Part shown: one piece after another, positions 1-5,338 of the stretch | Layout of the letters: every line of letters starts with the position of its first letter | How positions within the stretch are numbered: position 1 is the first letter of the stretch | NCBI GenBank assembly: GCA_023433855.1 | Contig: JAEYTV010000439.1 | Span: 1-7,921 of the forward strand | Length of the DNA: 7,921 bases | Source of the DNA: Pseudomonadota bacterium | Lineage (GTDB): Bacteria; Pseudomonadota; Alphaproteobacteria; Rhizobiales; Rhizobiaceae | Reading direction: 5' to 3' | Notes under the pieces: model-generated | The model's input: the letters and a program-made list of their open reading frames with translations, nothing else | The model's database searches: none | Told to the model about the DNA's origin: nothing | Made by a program: the position numbers and the translations under genes

Positions 1-63
1 GCCCGCCTCATGCTCCTTCAGGATGCCAATGATCTGCTCGTCTGTGAAACGGCTGCGCTTCAT
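1..63 (-). CDS. IS3-family transposase orfA, N-terminal part (runs off the left edge)
   Basis: The 21 visible codons encode MKRSRFTDEQIIGILKEH and three more residues. This is the characteristic N-terminus of OrfA proteins of IS3-family elements (IS407/IS51-like group), the helix-turn-helix subunit that binds the IS ends and is joined to the OrfB DDE catalytic domain by programmed frameshifting. The ATG at 63-61 is preceded by GAGAGGA seven bases upstream, a good ribosome binding site. Only the start is in the window; the rest of orfA and all of orfB would lie to the left. The IS probably interrupts the accessory element, because the element's gene series stops here. The family is clear from the peptide; the exact IS name cannot be given. 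Confidence 0.85.
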   Translation of the reverse strand, partial: MKRSRFTDEQIIGILKEHEAG

Positions 64-113
64 TCTCTGGTCCTCTCAATGGGCCAGAGCTTACTTCAAA
101 TCGGATTAGCTCA
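1..113 (-). mobile_element. One end of an IS3-family insertion sequence (orfA-proximal end)
   Basis: The orfA start plus a short leader mark the 5' end of an IS read leftward. IS3-family elements end in 5'-TG...CA-3'. Two candidate termini fit: TGAAGTAAGC, whose first base is at 98 on the minus strand, and TGAGCTAATC, whose first base is at 113. The inverted-repeat partner and the 3-4 bp target duplication are outside the window, so the boundary is uncertain by about 15 bp. Confidence 0.6.
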
Positions 114-372
114 GCGGGGCAAGGTCAGTAGCATTTCCTGGCTGCTGGCGCTCCGAGACAAGACGTTGCCCTGAGGAGGGTTGGGCAATGCGCTCCCAAT
201 CTCCGTCCATCCTGTCCCGTCTAACCCAACCACCCCCAACTCATGCGAGTTGGCCAACGATGAGCCTTTGTTTTCCAAAAGAAAGCATCGTAACATCCAC
301 TTTCCGTGGTGGTTTTGGCCGTCGTCCTTCTGCATTCGCTCCCGAAGCAGCTTCAGAAAAGCGCGCGGGAGC
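114..372. other. Gap of about 260 bp between the IS end and the first element gene
   Basis: No convincing gene was found. A minus-strand frame stays open through 111-575, but its upstream half overlaps the better gene at 373-642. The remaining piece (ATG at 335, 74 codons) has GGGAG only three bases before the ATG and no recognisable motif. It could be the remnant of a gene cut by the IS, or non-coding DNA. No hairpin terminator was recognised. Confidence 0.4.
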
Positions 373-642
373 TTAATGCCGGCCCGGGCGATTTCTGTAG
401 ATTGATGAGACGAATGCGTTCGTAAACGTCTTCGGCTCAGACGATGCCCCTGCGGAAACCGCCTGCTCGCCCGCCACTCTGAAGCTGGCGATGGCCGCTC
501 GGCGCTCAGCATATATGTCAGCAGCCGATTTCCCGGCCGCCTGGTATGGGGCTGCAGGCCGGCGGCCTGCGTCAACCCCGGTATTCAGGATCGTCCGGAT
601 TTCGGCGCGGGAATATGGCCGCATGGTCTCTCTCACTGGCAT
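373..642 (-). CDS. Small protein of unknown function, 89 aa
   Basis: I do not recognise this protein. The open frame extends to a GTG at 672, but the ATG at 642 is preceded by AAGGAAGG with a 7-nt spacer, so I chose the ATG. The protein starts MPVRETMRPYSRAEIRTILN, a segment that could be a short DNA-binding or helical motif. It is then rich in Ala and Arg (around AAGKSAADIYAERRAAIASF) and ends basic. There is no signal peptide or membrane segment. It lies 45 bp downstream of the Nu1-like gene on the same strand and is probably the last surviving gene of that operon before the IS. In a packaging module the next gene would often be the large terminase, but this protein is far too short for that. 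Confidence 0.55.
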   Translation of the reverse strand: MPVRETMRPYSRAEIRTILNTGVDAGRRPAAPYQAAGKSAADIYAERRAAIASFRVAGEQAVSAGASSEPKTFTNAFVSSIYRNRPGRH

Positions 643-687
643 TTGGTTACCTTCCTTGCCCACCGCGAACACTGTGCCGCCAGAAAA

Positions 688-1290
688 TCAATCGTCATCA
701 CCTGCGATAAGCGGGTCACTTTCGGGGGCAGCCTCTGTCAACGCGTCCAGTTTGTCCGCCATCTGATTGCCAAGCTCGAATGCGATCTGCCGGAGGACTG
801 ATCGCGCACCGTGAACACCCTCTTTGGACACCGCTAAGGCAAGATCATCTGCGCGATTGGGAAGCCTGCGAATGATCGACTGCAGTTCCGCTCCTATGAT
901 CCGATGTGCCTCGTCGATTTTGTCCTTGCGCAGCAGTTGTGAGCACTCCTCCTGATGCCGGATCTTTTCCCTACCTACCTTCAGCCATTCTGCCTGTCGC
1001 CGGGCCTCCTCGAAACTGTCGCTTCCCGTACTGCCGCCATCAGCAGCCGGCGGGAGGCTCAACGCGCGGATTGGCGCAGCAGCTTTCGCCGGATTGACGA
1101 AACGCTGCCGATGATGATCGTAGTGGGCCAGTGAAATCCGCATGACGCGCCCCGATGGGCTCCGCTCAACCGGCATGTCCGGATTATCAACGATCAACTT
1201 TCCAACAGCCTTAGAAACGGCCTGACGAGTTATCCCGTCGCGTTCTGCGATCTGAGCTACGGAAGCCATGATCAACTGCTGACTATCCAT
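688..1290 (-). CDS. Terminase small subunit (Nu1)-like DNA-binding protein, 200 aa
   Basis: Residues about 9-35 read as a helix-turn-helix (VAQIAERDGITRQAVSKAVG), followed by a wing-like strand (VERSPSGRVMRISL, about 41-54). After a Pro/Ala/Gly-rich linker comes a charged helix (ARRQAEWLKVGREKIRHQEE, about 94-113). A C-terminal helical part follows with an LPNRADDLA segment, and the tail is acidic (IAGDDD). This order (wHTH, long R/E/A helix, then a segment with LPxR) is that of Nu1-type terminase small subunits, which recognise phage DNA at packaging sites and recruit the large subunit. The resemblance is architectural and by eye, so a plain regulator is possible. The start is ATG 1290, which sits 6 nt after the stop of the previous gene; GTG 1293 is immediately upstream in frame, and neither has a strong Shine-Dalgarno. 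Confidence 0.65.
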   Translation of the reverse strand: MDSQQLIMASVAQIAERDGITRQAVSKAVGKLIVDNPDMPVERSPSGRVMRISLAHYDHHRQRFVNPAKAAAPIRALSLPPAADGGSTGSDSFEEARRQAEWLKVGREKIRHQEECSQLLRKDKIDEAHRIIGAELQSIIRRLPNRADDLALAVSKEGVHGARSVLRQIAFELGNQMADKLDALTEAAPESDPLIAGDDD

Positions 1291-1296
1291 CACCGC

Positions 1297-1623
1297 CTAT
1301 TCCAGCCGCATCGTGGTTGCGTCAGACGATGCTATGCGCAACTGGTCGATGATCAGTTTCCGGATCGAAATATCCGTCCGTTCAGATTGCTCCTGCAGAT
1401 GACGATAAAGATCGTCTGGCAGGGAGAGGCTCAGGCAGACTTGGGCGGGATCATCCTTTTTAGGCGAAGAAGACACCCGAGAGAAGTTGAGGCCAATCAT
1501 CGCGAGAAGGCGCATGGCTTTAGATCTAGAGGATACGCCGTGGCGATCCTTCCACGTTTGCAGCGCGGCCATCTCATCGGCTGTGAGACGAACTGGGAAA
1601 TCGTAGGTCGGAACGAGGCTCAT
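1297..1623 (-). CDS. Tandem ribbon-helix-helix (RHH) protein, 108 aa
   Basis: Two similar segments follow each other. Residues about 7-45 (YDFPVRLTADEMAALQTWKD, then HGVSSRSKAMRLLAMIGL) and about 60-98 (VCLSLSLPDDLYRHLQEQSE, then RTDISIRKLIIDQL) each have a short basic/hydrophobic strand, an amphipathic helix, a turn and a second helix. This is the pattern of the MetJ/Arc/CopG ribbon-helix-helix fold. RHH proteins normally dimerise to make one DNA-binding unit, so two copies in one chain could fold as a single-chain dimer. The likely role is regulation of the element's own genes or DNA organisation near the packaging site. The ATG overlaps the previous gene's stop as ATGA (1620-1623), implying translational coupling. 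The RHH call is from pattern, without a profile search. Confidence 0.7.
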   Translation of the reverse strand: MSLVPTYDFPVRLTADEMAALQTWKDRHGVSSRSKAMRLLAMIGLNFSRVSSSPKKDDPAQVCLSLSLPDDLYRHLQEQSERTDISIRKLIIDQLRIASSDATTMRLE

Positions 1624-2153
1624 GGCAGGACCTTGTCGTGAGCAAGAACCGCTCGAGGATCGGCATCGTCGCGGCGGCAGATCGGGAAGCCAGCGTCTTC
1701 CGCCTGGCGGATCATGCTTTCCTCCGTCAGTTCACAATCGAGGAGCTTGCGATCGAGAGCAGCGAGCCGGAGATCGCGCTCCTCATCGCTGAGGGGAGTG
1801 AGGTGTCGGTAATAGTCACTGACGTGCCGTTTCGCTTCGACCGCGAGCTTGTCGGCAAGAAGCCAGACTAGCGTCACATCGGGCTTGAAACCAGGCATCC
1901 TGTAGTTACCTGAAGAGGCAGCGAATTCGCTCGGCTGCGGCGCCATCTTGAGGTACTGTGCGGTCGATATCCCGACCCACTCGTCCACACGAGAGAGAGC
2001 CTGATCGATAGGAACGGGGCTGTTGGCAACGGTCCTTACCTCCTCCTGCAGGTCAGCGATCCGGCTCCTGATCGAAACAATCCCGCTGTTTATTTCGTCG
2101 GCGGCGGCTTTGGAAGCGGCCTTGGCTCTGCTGATTTGCGCGTTAAGCGACAT
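1620..2153 (-). CDS. Coiled-coil protein of unknown function, 177 aa
   Basis: I do not recognise a named family. The N-terminal 45 residues are Ala/Lys/Glu-rich and predicted helical (SRAKAASKAAADEINSGIVS, then IRSRIADLQEEVRTV). A middle part holds GISTAQYLKMAP and PDVTLVWLLADKLAVEAKRH. The C-terminal 60 residues are a second charged helix (LSDEERDLRLAALDRKLLDC), ending with GFPICRRDDADPRAVLA. I chose the third in-frame ATG (2153) because GGGAGGAG lies at good spacing (about 9 nt) from it. ATG 2159 would sit only 3 nt from the GGAGG, and 2177 is well upstream of the ribosome site. This start overlaps the previous gene's end by 11 bp. Coiled-coil proteins of this kind often sit next to terminase genes in alphaproteobacterial phage-like elements (recollection, not verified). 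Confidence 0.75.
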   Translation of the reverse strand: MSLNAQISRAKAASKAAADEINSGIVSIRSRIADLQEEVRTVANSPVPIDQALSRVDEWVGISTAQYLKMAPQPSEFAASSGNYRMPGFKPDVTLVWLLADKLAVEAKRHVSDYYRHLTPLSDEERDLRLAALDRKLLDCELTEESMIRQAEDAGFPICRRDDADPRAVLAHDKVLP

Positions 2154-2610
2154 GATCATGCTCCTCCCGTCCAACATATGCCTCGCACGCTTTGATCAGC
2201 CTGTCTGTTACGGTGAACTTCTCGAATACTGCATCCTTCGCAGCCTCGACTTCTCGCCGCTGGTCCCGGAGGTCGGCGATCTTGCGGTCCAGGTCATCGA
2301 TCTTATCTTGCCAGACTTTCCGGCCCCCCCGCGGTAGGCCTGGCTGGTGTTCTATGGGCGATTTATCGACCTGCACTGAACGGTACCGATGGACGAGCGC
2401 TCCCCCTTCGGTGACAGTTGAAAATCCTGCTCTTGATGCTTCTTCGAGGCTTCGGACGGCATGCTCTCTATGGCGGTCCAGTTCATCTTCCTGCCTTCGA
2501 AGGTCCTCAATCTGCTTCATGTAACCTTGGGCTTGCGCCAGATACCCGCGCTTAACCCCATCCAGATGGCGAAGGCGGCTGAGGTCCAGCGTGTGGGGTG
2601 CATCGATCAT
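2143..2610 (-). CDS. Coiled-coil protein of unknown function, 155 aa
   Basis: I do not recognise a named family. Residues about 24-60 (AQAQGYMKQIEDLRRQEDEL and onward) and about 98-128 (KVWQDKIDDLDRKIADLRDQ and onward) have heptad-like spacing of Leu/Ile among Arg/Glu/Asp. They are likely to form an antiparallel or dimeric coiled coil. Between them is a polar loop (GFSTVTEGGALVHRYRSVQV). No catalytic motif, signal peptide or membrane helix is seen. The frame is open to 2679, but ATG 2610 has AAAGGAGAG with 8-nt spacing and lies just after a perfect dyad, so the shorter form is preferred. It shares coiled-coil style with the next gene (1620-2153), which it overlaps by 11 bp, so the two products may act together. 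Confidence 0.75.
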   Translation of the reverse strand: MIDAPHTLDLSRLRHLDGVKRGYLAQAQGYMKQIEDLRRQEDELDRHREHAVRSLEEASRAGFSTVTEGGALVHRYRSVQVDKSPIEHQPGLPRGGRKVWQDKIDDLDRKIADLRDQRREVEAAKDAVFEKFTVTDRLIKACEAYVGREEHDHVA

Positions 2611-2647
2611 GGTTAGCTCTCCTTTCCGTGACGGTCGCGCGAAACCC

Positions 2648-2677
2648 GGGAAATTCAAATACTCACTTGAATTTCCC
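2648..2677. promoter_or_regulatory. Perfect 11-bp inverted repeat upstream of the coiled-coil operon
   Basis: GGGAAATTCAA (2648-2658) is repeated in exact reverse complement as TTGAATTTCCC (2667-2677) with an 8-nt spacer. It sits in an AT-rich 86-bp gap between the stop at 2697 and the ATG at 2610, with its edge 38 bp before that ATG. On the minus strand no T-run follows the stem, so a Rho-independent terminator is unlikely in that direction. A repressor operator, or a hairpin in the mRNA leader of the 2610-373 gene series, fits better. The ribbon-helix-helix protein of the same operon is an obvious candidate ligand (inference). Confidence 0.6.
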
Positions 2678-2696
2678 AATCATCTAATTGTTTTAT

Positions 2697-3236
2697 TTAT
2701 CTATCTTCAGCCGCATCTGTGTAGGCGGCATCGGACTTGCCCTTCAGGATCTCACGGATCTGTCTTTCTGCAGGGATCCTCTGGCCAGACATGAGAATGT
2801 GCCACCAGGTGGAGGCCGGCTGGCTGGATGGCGGCTCCGAATCGCTCCGTTCCCTCTTCCATCTGCCGGCCCGATACCGATCAGCATCAAGCACCATCTG
2901 CTTGGCGGCCGCGAAGGGCGTCAGGTCTCGGAAGTCCTCATGGTTGCGCCACAGACGCAAGATCATCGCGTCACGACGGAACAAAGCGTCTTGCCTGACG
3001 GGGGAGACCCCGCCCCAGATCCGAAGACCGAACGCGCGATCGAGTGAGGGATTGCCCCCTTCGTCGATCGTTTTTAGGTATCGGCCAAGCGCAGCGATGA
3101 AAATCCCCGACTGGGCTTTGGTGAGTGGTCGCCTATCAAGGAGCCGCCCATGCATGTCCCGCAGCAGCGCGACCATGCGTTTGAACTCTGGCTCGACCTC
3201 GGGAAGATCTTCGCGGGAGTTGTTAACGTCAACCAC
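2697..3236 (-). CDS. Protein of unknown function, 179 aa
   Basis: I do not recognise this protein. It is predicted helical and soluble, with segments such as EPEFKRMVALLRDMHGRLLD, LTKAQSGIFIAALGRYLKTI and LRLWRNHEDFRDLTPFAAAK. A basic stretch follows (RAGRWKRERSDSEPPSSQP), then STWWHILMSGQRIPAERQI. The W/R-rich C-terminus could bind nucleic acid, but this is only a guess. The frame is open to a TTG at 3263, which would add an odd TRLTRLSSV leader encoded by tandem GTTGAC repeats. I prefer GTG 3236, which has GAGG 9 nt upstream. The TAA at 2699-2697 is followed by an AT-rich gap before the next gene. Confidence 0.7.
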   Translation of the reverse strand: MVDVNNSREDLPEVEPEFKRMVALLRDMHGRLLDRRPLTKAQSGIFIAALGRYLKTIDEGGNPSLDRAFGLRIWGGVSPVRQDALFRRDAMILRLWRNHEDFRDLTPFAAAKQMVLDADRYRAGRWKRERSDSEPPSSQPASTWWHILMSGQRIPAERQIREILKGKSDAAYTDAAEDR

Positions 3237-3265
3237 GGATGACAACCTCGTCAACCTTGTCAACC
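3228..3265. repeat. Iteron-like cluster of GTCAACC (GGTTGAC) repeats
   Basis: On the plus strand GTCAACC occurs at 3228-3234, 3250-3256 and 3259-3265, with the variant GACAACC at 3241-3247. Start-to-start spacing is 13, 9 and 9 bp. The cluster lies at the upstream edge of the 2697-3236 gene, next to a gap without a clear gene. Such short phased repeats are typical of regulator operators or of replication iterons. The helix-turn-helix protein at 3587-4369 is encoded just upstream and could be the ligand (inference). The 9-bp period equals three codons, so a coding explanation is also possible. Confidence 0.45.
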
Positions 3266-3586
3266 CAACATTGCCGCCTGTTTGTCTGCCAGTAACTCGG
3301 GCTCGTCTCCGCCCGTGAGCTGGAGGCGTGAGGTACGGTCCCTAAGCCGGGGGGGCTGCCACGGCGCTCCTGAAGTAGAGTGCCAAGTTGGCGACCGCTC
3401 TCACGCTCACTCCATCTTTCTGGCAATTGAACACCCCAAAAGTGCCTGTCTAGTGATCTCGATGCAGGCAGACTCCCCTTCTCCTGGTACTGGATCACTT
3501 CCGTCAGCAGCACATTTCCATCGCCCATGCTGCTTGGAACTTGGAAGCCATCAGTAATGGTCGTCAAGCGAGCTTGAGCGTCCCAG
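3266..3586. other. Gap of about 320 bp without a convincing gene
   Basis: A minus-strand frame is open through 3229-3603 (starts GTG 3603 or GTG 3594). Its composition is unlike a normal protein, with many Trp, Ser, Arg and Gly and no motif, so I do not annotate it. It would abut both neighbours closely, so it is not excluded. A short inverted repeat TGCCTG (3443-3448) / CAGGCA (3465-3470) is present. The promoter of the downstream gene series, or an origin using the GTCAACC repeats, could be here. Confidence 0.35.
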
Positions 3587-4369
3587 CTAACCACTGGCGC
3601 CACCTGCTAAGCCATGCACCCAGCGGGAAGCGGAACGCCACCGACTGGAAGGGTTTTCTACAGTCGGGTGCGTGGGATCAGGAGTTCGGGCAGCAGCCAC
3701 ACTGGAGGGTTTTTCTACAGATCGGTACCTAGGATCGAGACTTCGGGCGGCAGCAACACACTCCCTCTCAAAAGCCATTTTGGCCGTCTTAGAGAGAGAG
3801 ATATTATCTCCAGTCTCTGAAGCGTTCAGACGTTTGAACCCTATGGCTCGGCCGATCCAGCCAAGCCAGGAGCCGCAAATGATCTTGATGATGTTGGTGA
3901 GGCTCTTTCCGCTCTGTTGCGGCCGCTCCCTGACGCTTAAGTGCGAACGCTCGTTGGACCGAGCCTTGCGAATAGCATTCTGAACCGAGGTGCGACCTAC
4001 GCCTGCTAGGCGCGCAATCTCATCGATGCAGAGATCACAGAAGCCTTTCCGACGACACTGATCCGCGATCACAGCAAGCGCAGCTCGTTCCGCTTCAGAG
4101 TATGACGCACGGATATTCGGCGGGAGGTTGCCGCCACCGGCCCAGGTGCGCCGCCGGCCGATCTCCTTAAGCCGCTCCTCTGTCGTGGGGCGCCGGCGGC
4201 GGGTTTGCTTCAGCACCTTCTCGGCAGCCAGCGCGGCGGCTTGGCGCTGGTAAGCCTGCGTGGCTGGCTTCGTGCCCTTGCCGCTTTCATAGAAGCGGGC
4301 GCGGTCCGAGTAGGGTTGGGAGAGTAAACGCGAGCGCAGGAGCGCAGCGGATGGCTGAAGCTCGCTCAT
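3587..4369 (-). CDS. Helix-turn-helix protein of a mobile element, 260 aa
   Basis: The N-terminal 85 residues are basic (QAAALAAEKVLKQTRRRRPT). Residues about 90-140 form a winged helix-turn-helix: AERAALAVIADQCRRKGFCD, then IDEIARLAGVGRTSVQNAIR as the turn and recognition helix. The next part (GKSLTNIIKIICGSWLGWIG) matches a conserved segment I recall in a family common on alphaproteobacterial plasmids and islands, where these proteins look like replication or regulatory factors. The function is not established. The C-terminus holds a 19-residue tandem repeat (VAAARSLDPRYRSVEKPSS / VAAARTPDPTHPTVENPSS), which looks like a recent duplication. The ATG overlaps the stop of the upstream gene as ATGA (4366-4369), so the two are probably translated together. 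Confidence 0.8.
   Translation of the reverse strand: MSELQPSAALLRSRLLSQPYSDRARFYESGKGTKPATQAYQRQAAALAAEKVLKQTRRRRPTTEERLKEIGRRRTWAGGGNLPPNIRASYSEAERAALAVIADQCRRKGFCDLCIDEIARLAGVGRTSVQNAIRKARSNERSHLSVRERPQQSGKSLTNIIKIICGSWLGWIGRAIGFKRLNASETGDNISLSKTAKMAFERECVAAARSLDPRYRSVEKPSSVAAARTPDPTHPTVENPSSRWRSASRWVHGLAGGASG
3644..3757. repeat. 57-bp tandem repeat inside the helix-turn-helix gene
   Basis: Two adjacent units begin ACTGGA(A/G)GGG at 3644 and 3701 and run in step, sharing TTTTCTACAG, then GGATC and later CTTCGGGC or GTTCGGGC with GGCAGCA. The period of 57 bp equals 19 codons, so the duplication keeps the frame. The sequence left of 3644 still shows TTCC.GCTT.CC-type similarity on the minus strand, perhaps a decayed third copy in another frame. 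Confidence 0.75.
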
Positions 4370-4644
4370 TGCACCGCCCCCGGATATTCGAGGGCGTGTG
4401 CAAGCTTGGACGCTTCTACTGCCTCCTGTGTCTTCAAACCGAACCGGCAGCGGAGGAAGGGCAAGAGGGGACCGGTGACAAGCTCACGATTGAGGTAGAG
4501 CCAGCGTCCCGCCGCAACAACTGGGTTTGACAGTTCGCCGCTAAGTGTCTGATCTTCGAAGCGGGGTTTGACAGTTTTTGCAGCAGAAGCTACTGGAGAA
4601 CCACAAATAGAACGGGATCGAAAATCCGCGTGTCGGTGGTTCAA
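4366..4644 (-). CDS. Small element protein starting inside the tRNA-derived att site, up to 92 aa
   Basis: The confident part is the C-terminal half (VVAAGRWLYLNRELVTGPLL, then PFLRCRFGLKTQEAVEASKL and onward). It resembles small proteins with an R-F-G-L-x-x-x-x-A motif that precede helix-turn-helix genes on rhizobial elements (recollection, not verified). The N-terminus is uncertain. No ATG or GTG occurs in the frame, and the first usable codon is a TTG at 4644, within the tRNA-Phe remnant. The first ten or so codons would therefore be antisense tRNA sequence. Either translation starts at a weak downstream codon, or the gene was reshaped when the element integrated. Its stop overlaps the next ATG. 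An excisionase or a regulator adjacent to att would fit the position (inference). Confidence 0.45.
   Translation of the reverse strand: MNHRHADFRSRSICGSPVASAAKTVKPRFEDQTLSGELSNPVVAAGRWLYLNRELVTGPLLPFLRCRFGLKTQEAVEASKLAHALEYPGAVQ
4523..4576. repeat. Pair of 13-bp direct repeats next to the att site (candidate arm-type sites)
   Basis: GGGTTTGACAGTT occurs at 4523-4535 and again at 4564-4576, 41 bp apart (about four helical turns). The second copy ends 38 bp from the start of the tRNA remnant. Tyrosine integrases and their excisionases bind short direct repeats at about this distance from the crossover core. Each copy contains TTGACA on the plus strand, which could be mistaken for a -35 box, but no good -10 follows. 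Confidence 0.55.
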
Positions 4645-4662
4645 ATCCGCCTCCGGGCACCA
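4615..4662 (+). other. attR-like scar: 3' fragment of tRNA-Phe(GAA)
   Basis: The segment contains an anticodon loop with GAA (4620-4622) and the 3' anticodon strand TCCGC. After the variable loop come a complete T-arm (GGTGG, loop TTCAAAT, CCGCC), the acceptor strand TCCGGGC, discriminator A and encoded CCA (4660-4662). This is the 3' part of a proteobacterial tRNA-Phe. The D-arm and 5' acceptor strand are absent. The 5' anticodon strand CGGGA pairs only partly with TCCGC, and position 33 is C instead of the universal T. It cannot be a working tRNA. Because genes to the left look like a mobile element and genes to the right like core chromosome, it is best read as the duplicated 3' end left by integration into a tRNA-Phe gene. 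The intact copy is expected at the other end, outside the window. Confidence 0.85.
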
Positions 4663-4691
4663 TTTTCATGGTCACAGCATCTGCTCGCTCG

Positions 4692-4703
4692 CTCAGATCT
4701 GAG
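4692..4703. promoter_or_regulatory. 12-bp perfect palindrome before the glycosylase gene
   Basis: CTCAGATCTGAG is a perfect 12-bp palindrome, 11 bp upstream of the ATG at 4715 and 29 bp downstream of the tRNA-Phe scar. It could be an operator for the repair gene or chance. No sigma-70 promoter was identified nearby. Confidence 0.25.
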
Positions 4704-4714
4704 TTCGCCGGATC

Positions 4715-5338
4715 ATGCCGCTTATCCCGGATACAGTGTCTTTGTTTTCTCCCATCAGCATGGACGGTTACTTGGAGCAGTCGTTTTTTGACAGGAGTTC
4801 GGTGGAGGTCGCGCGCGATCTTATCGGTTTCGGGTTCGATCTTGACGGTGTCGGCGGCCTCATCGTCGAGACGGAAGCCTATGAGCCGGACGATCCGGCC
4901 TCCCACAGCTTCCGGGGGCTGACCCCGAGGAACGCCGTCATGTTTGGGGCTCCCGCGCACGCCTACGTCTACCGCTCCTATGGCATTCACTGGTGTGTCA
5001 ATGTCGTCTGCCGGCCCGGAAGCGCGGTACTGATCAGGGCCCTGGAACCCGTTCATGGCCTGGCTGAGATGGAAAAGAGGCGCGGGCGCGCTGAGCCGAG
5101 GCTGCTCTGTTCCGGCCCCGGCCGGGTCTCTCAGGCACTGGGGATCACCATCGGGCACAATGGATTGTCGGTCCTCGCGCCGCCCTTCCGACTGACGCCG
5201 CCCACCACTTTGCCACTGGTCGTCACCGGCAGGCGGATCGGCATCTCTCACGCAGTCGATAAACCCTGGCGCTTCGGCCTTTCCGGTTCCCAGCACCTCA
5301 GCAGGAGCTTCACCGGCCGGAGCGGCCTTGCTCCATGA
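4715..5338 (+). CDS. DNA-3-methyladenine glycosylase (AAG/MPG family), 207 aa
   Basis: This enzyme flips alkylated or deaminated purines (3-methyladenine, hypoxanthine) out of DNA and cleaves the N-glycosidic bond, the first step of base excision repair. The family signatures are all visible: FFDRSSVEVARDLIG (about 24-38), VETEAY (51-56) with the catalytic Glu at 54, His64 in DPASHSF, TPRNAVMFG, YVYRSYGIHWCVN (84-96) with Tyr86 and Asn96, VLIRALEP, and CSGPGRVSQALGI. These match human AAG Glu125, Tyr127, His136, Tyr159 and Asn169. The length is normal for bacterial members. The start is unclear: ATG 4715 gives a 15-residue extension, ATG 4760 (MDGYLEQSFF) is where many relatives begin, and neither has a good ribosome site. 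It is the first host gene after the tRNA scar, so integration may have altered its upstream region. Confidence 0.92.
   Translation: MPLIPDTVSLFSPISMDGYLEQSFFDRSSVEVARDLIGFGFDLDGVGGLIVETEAYEPDDPASHSFRGLTPRNAVMFGAPAHAYVYRSYGIHWCVNVVCRPGSAVLIRALEPVHGLAEMEKRRGRAEPRLLCSGPGRVSQALGITIGHNGLSVLAPPFRLTPPTTLPLVVTGRRIGISHAVDKPWRFGLSGSQHLSRSFTGRSGLAP

Noticed and set aside
111..575. Minus-strand open frame of 154 codons
   Set aside because: Its first half overlaps the gene at 373-642, which has a strong ribosome site. The rest lacks a convincing start or motif.
3229..3603. Minus-strand open frame of 124 codons in the gap
   Set aside because: Weak start, odd composition, no motif, and overlap with the repeat cluster. 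Not excluded, but too weak to annotate.
4526..4575. TTGACA hexamers as -35 promoter boxes on the plus strand
   Set aside because: No acceptable -10 box at 16-18 bp spacing for either copy. Direct repeats near att explain them better.
4615..4662. A functional tRNA gene
   Set aside because: There is no D-arm or 5' acceptor strand upstream, the anticodon stem is mispaired at two positions, and position 33 is not T.
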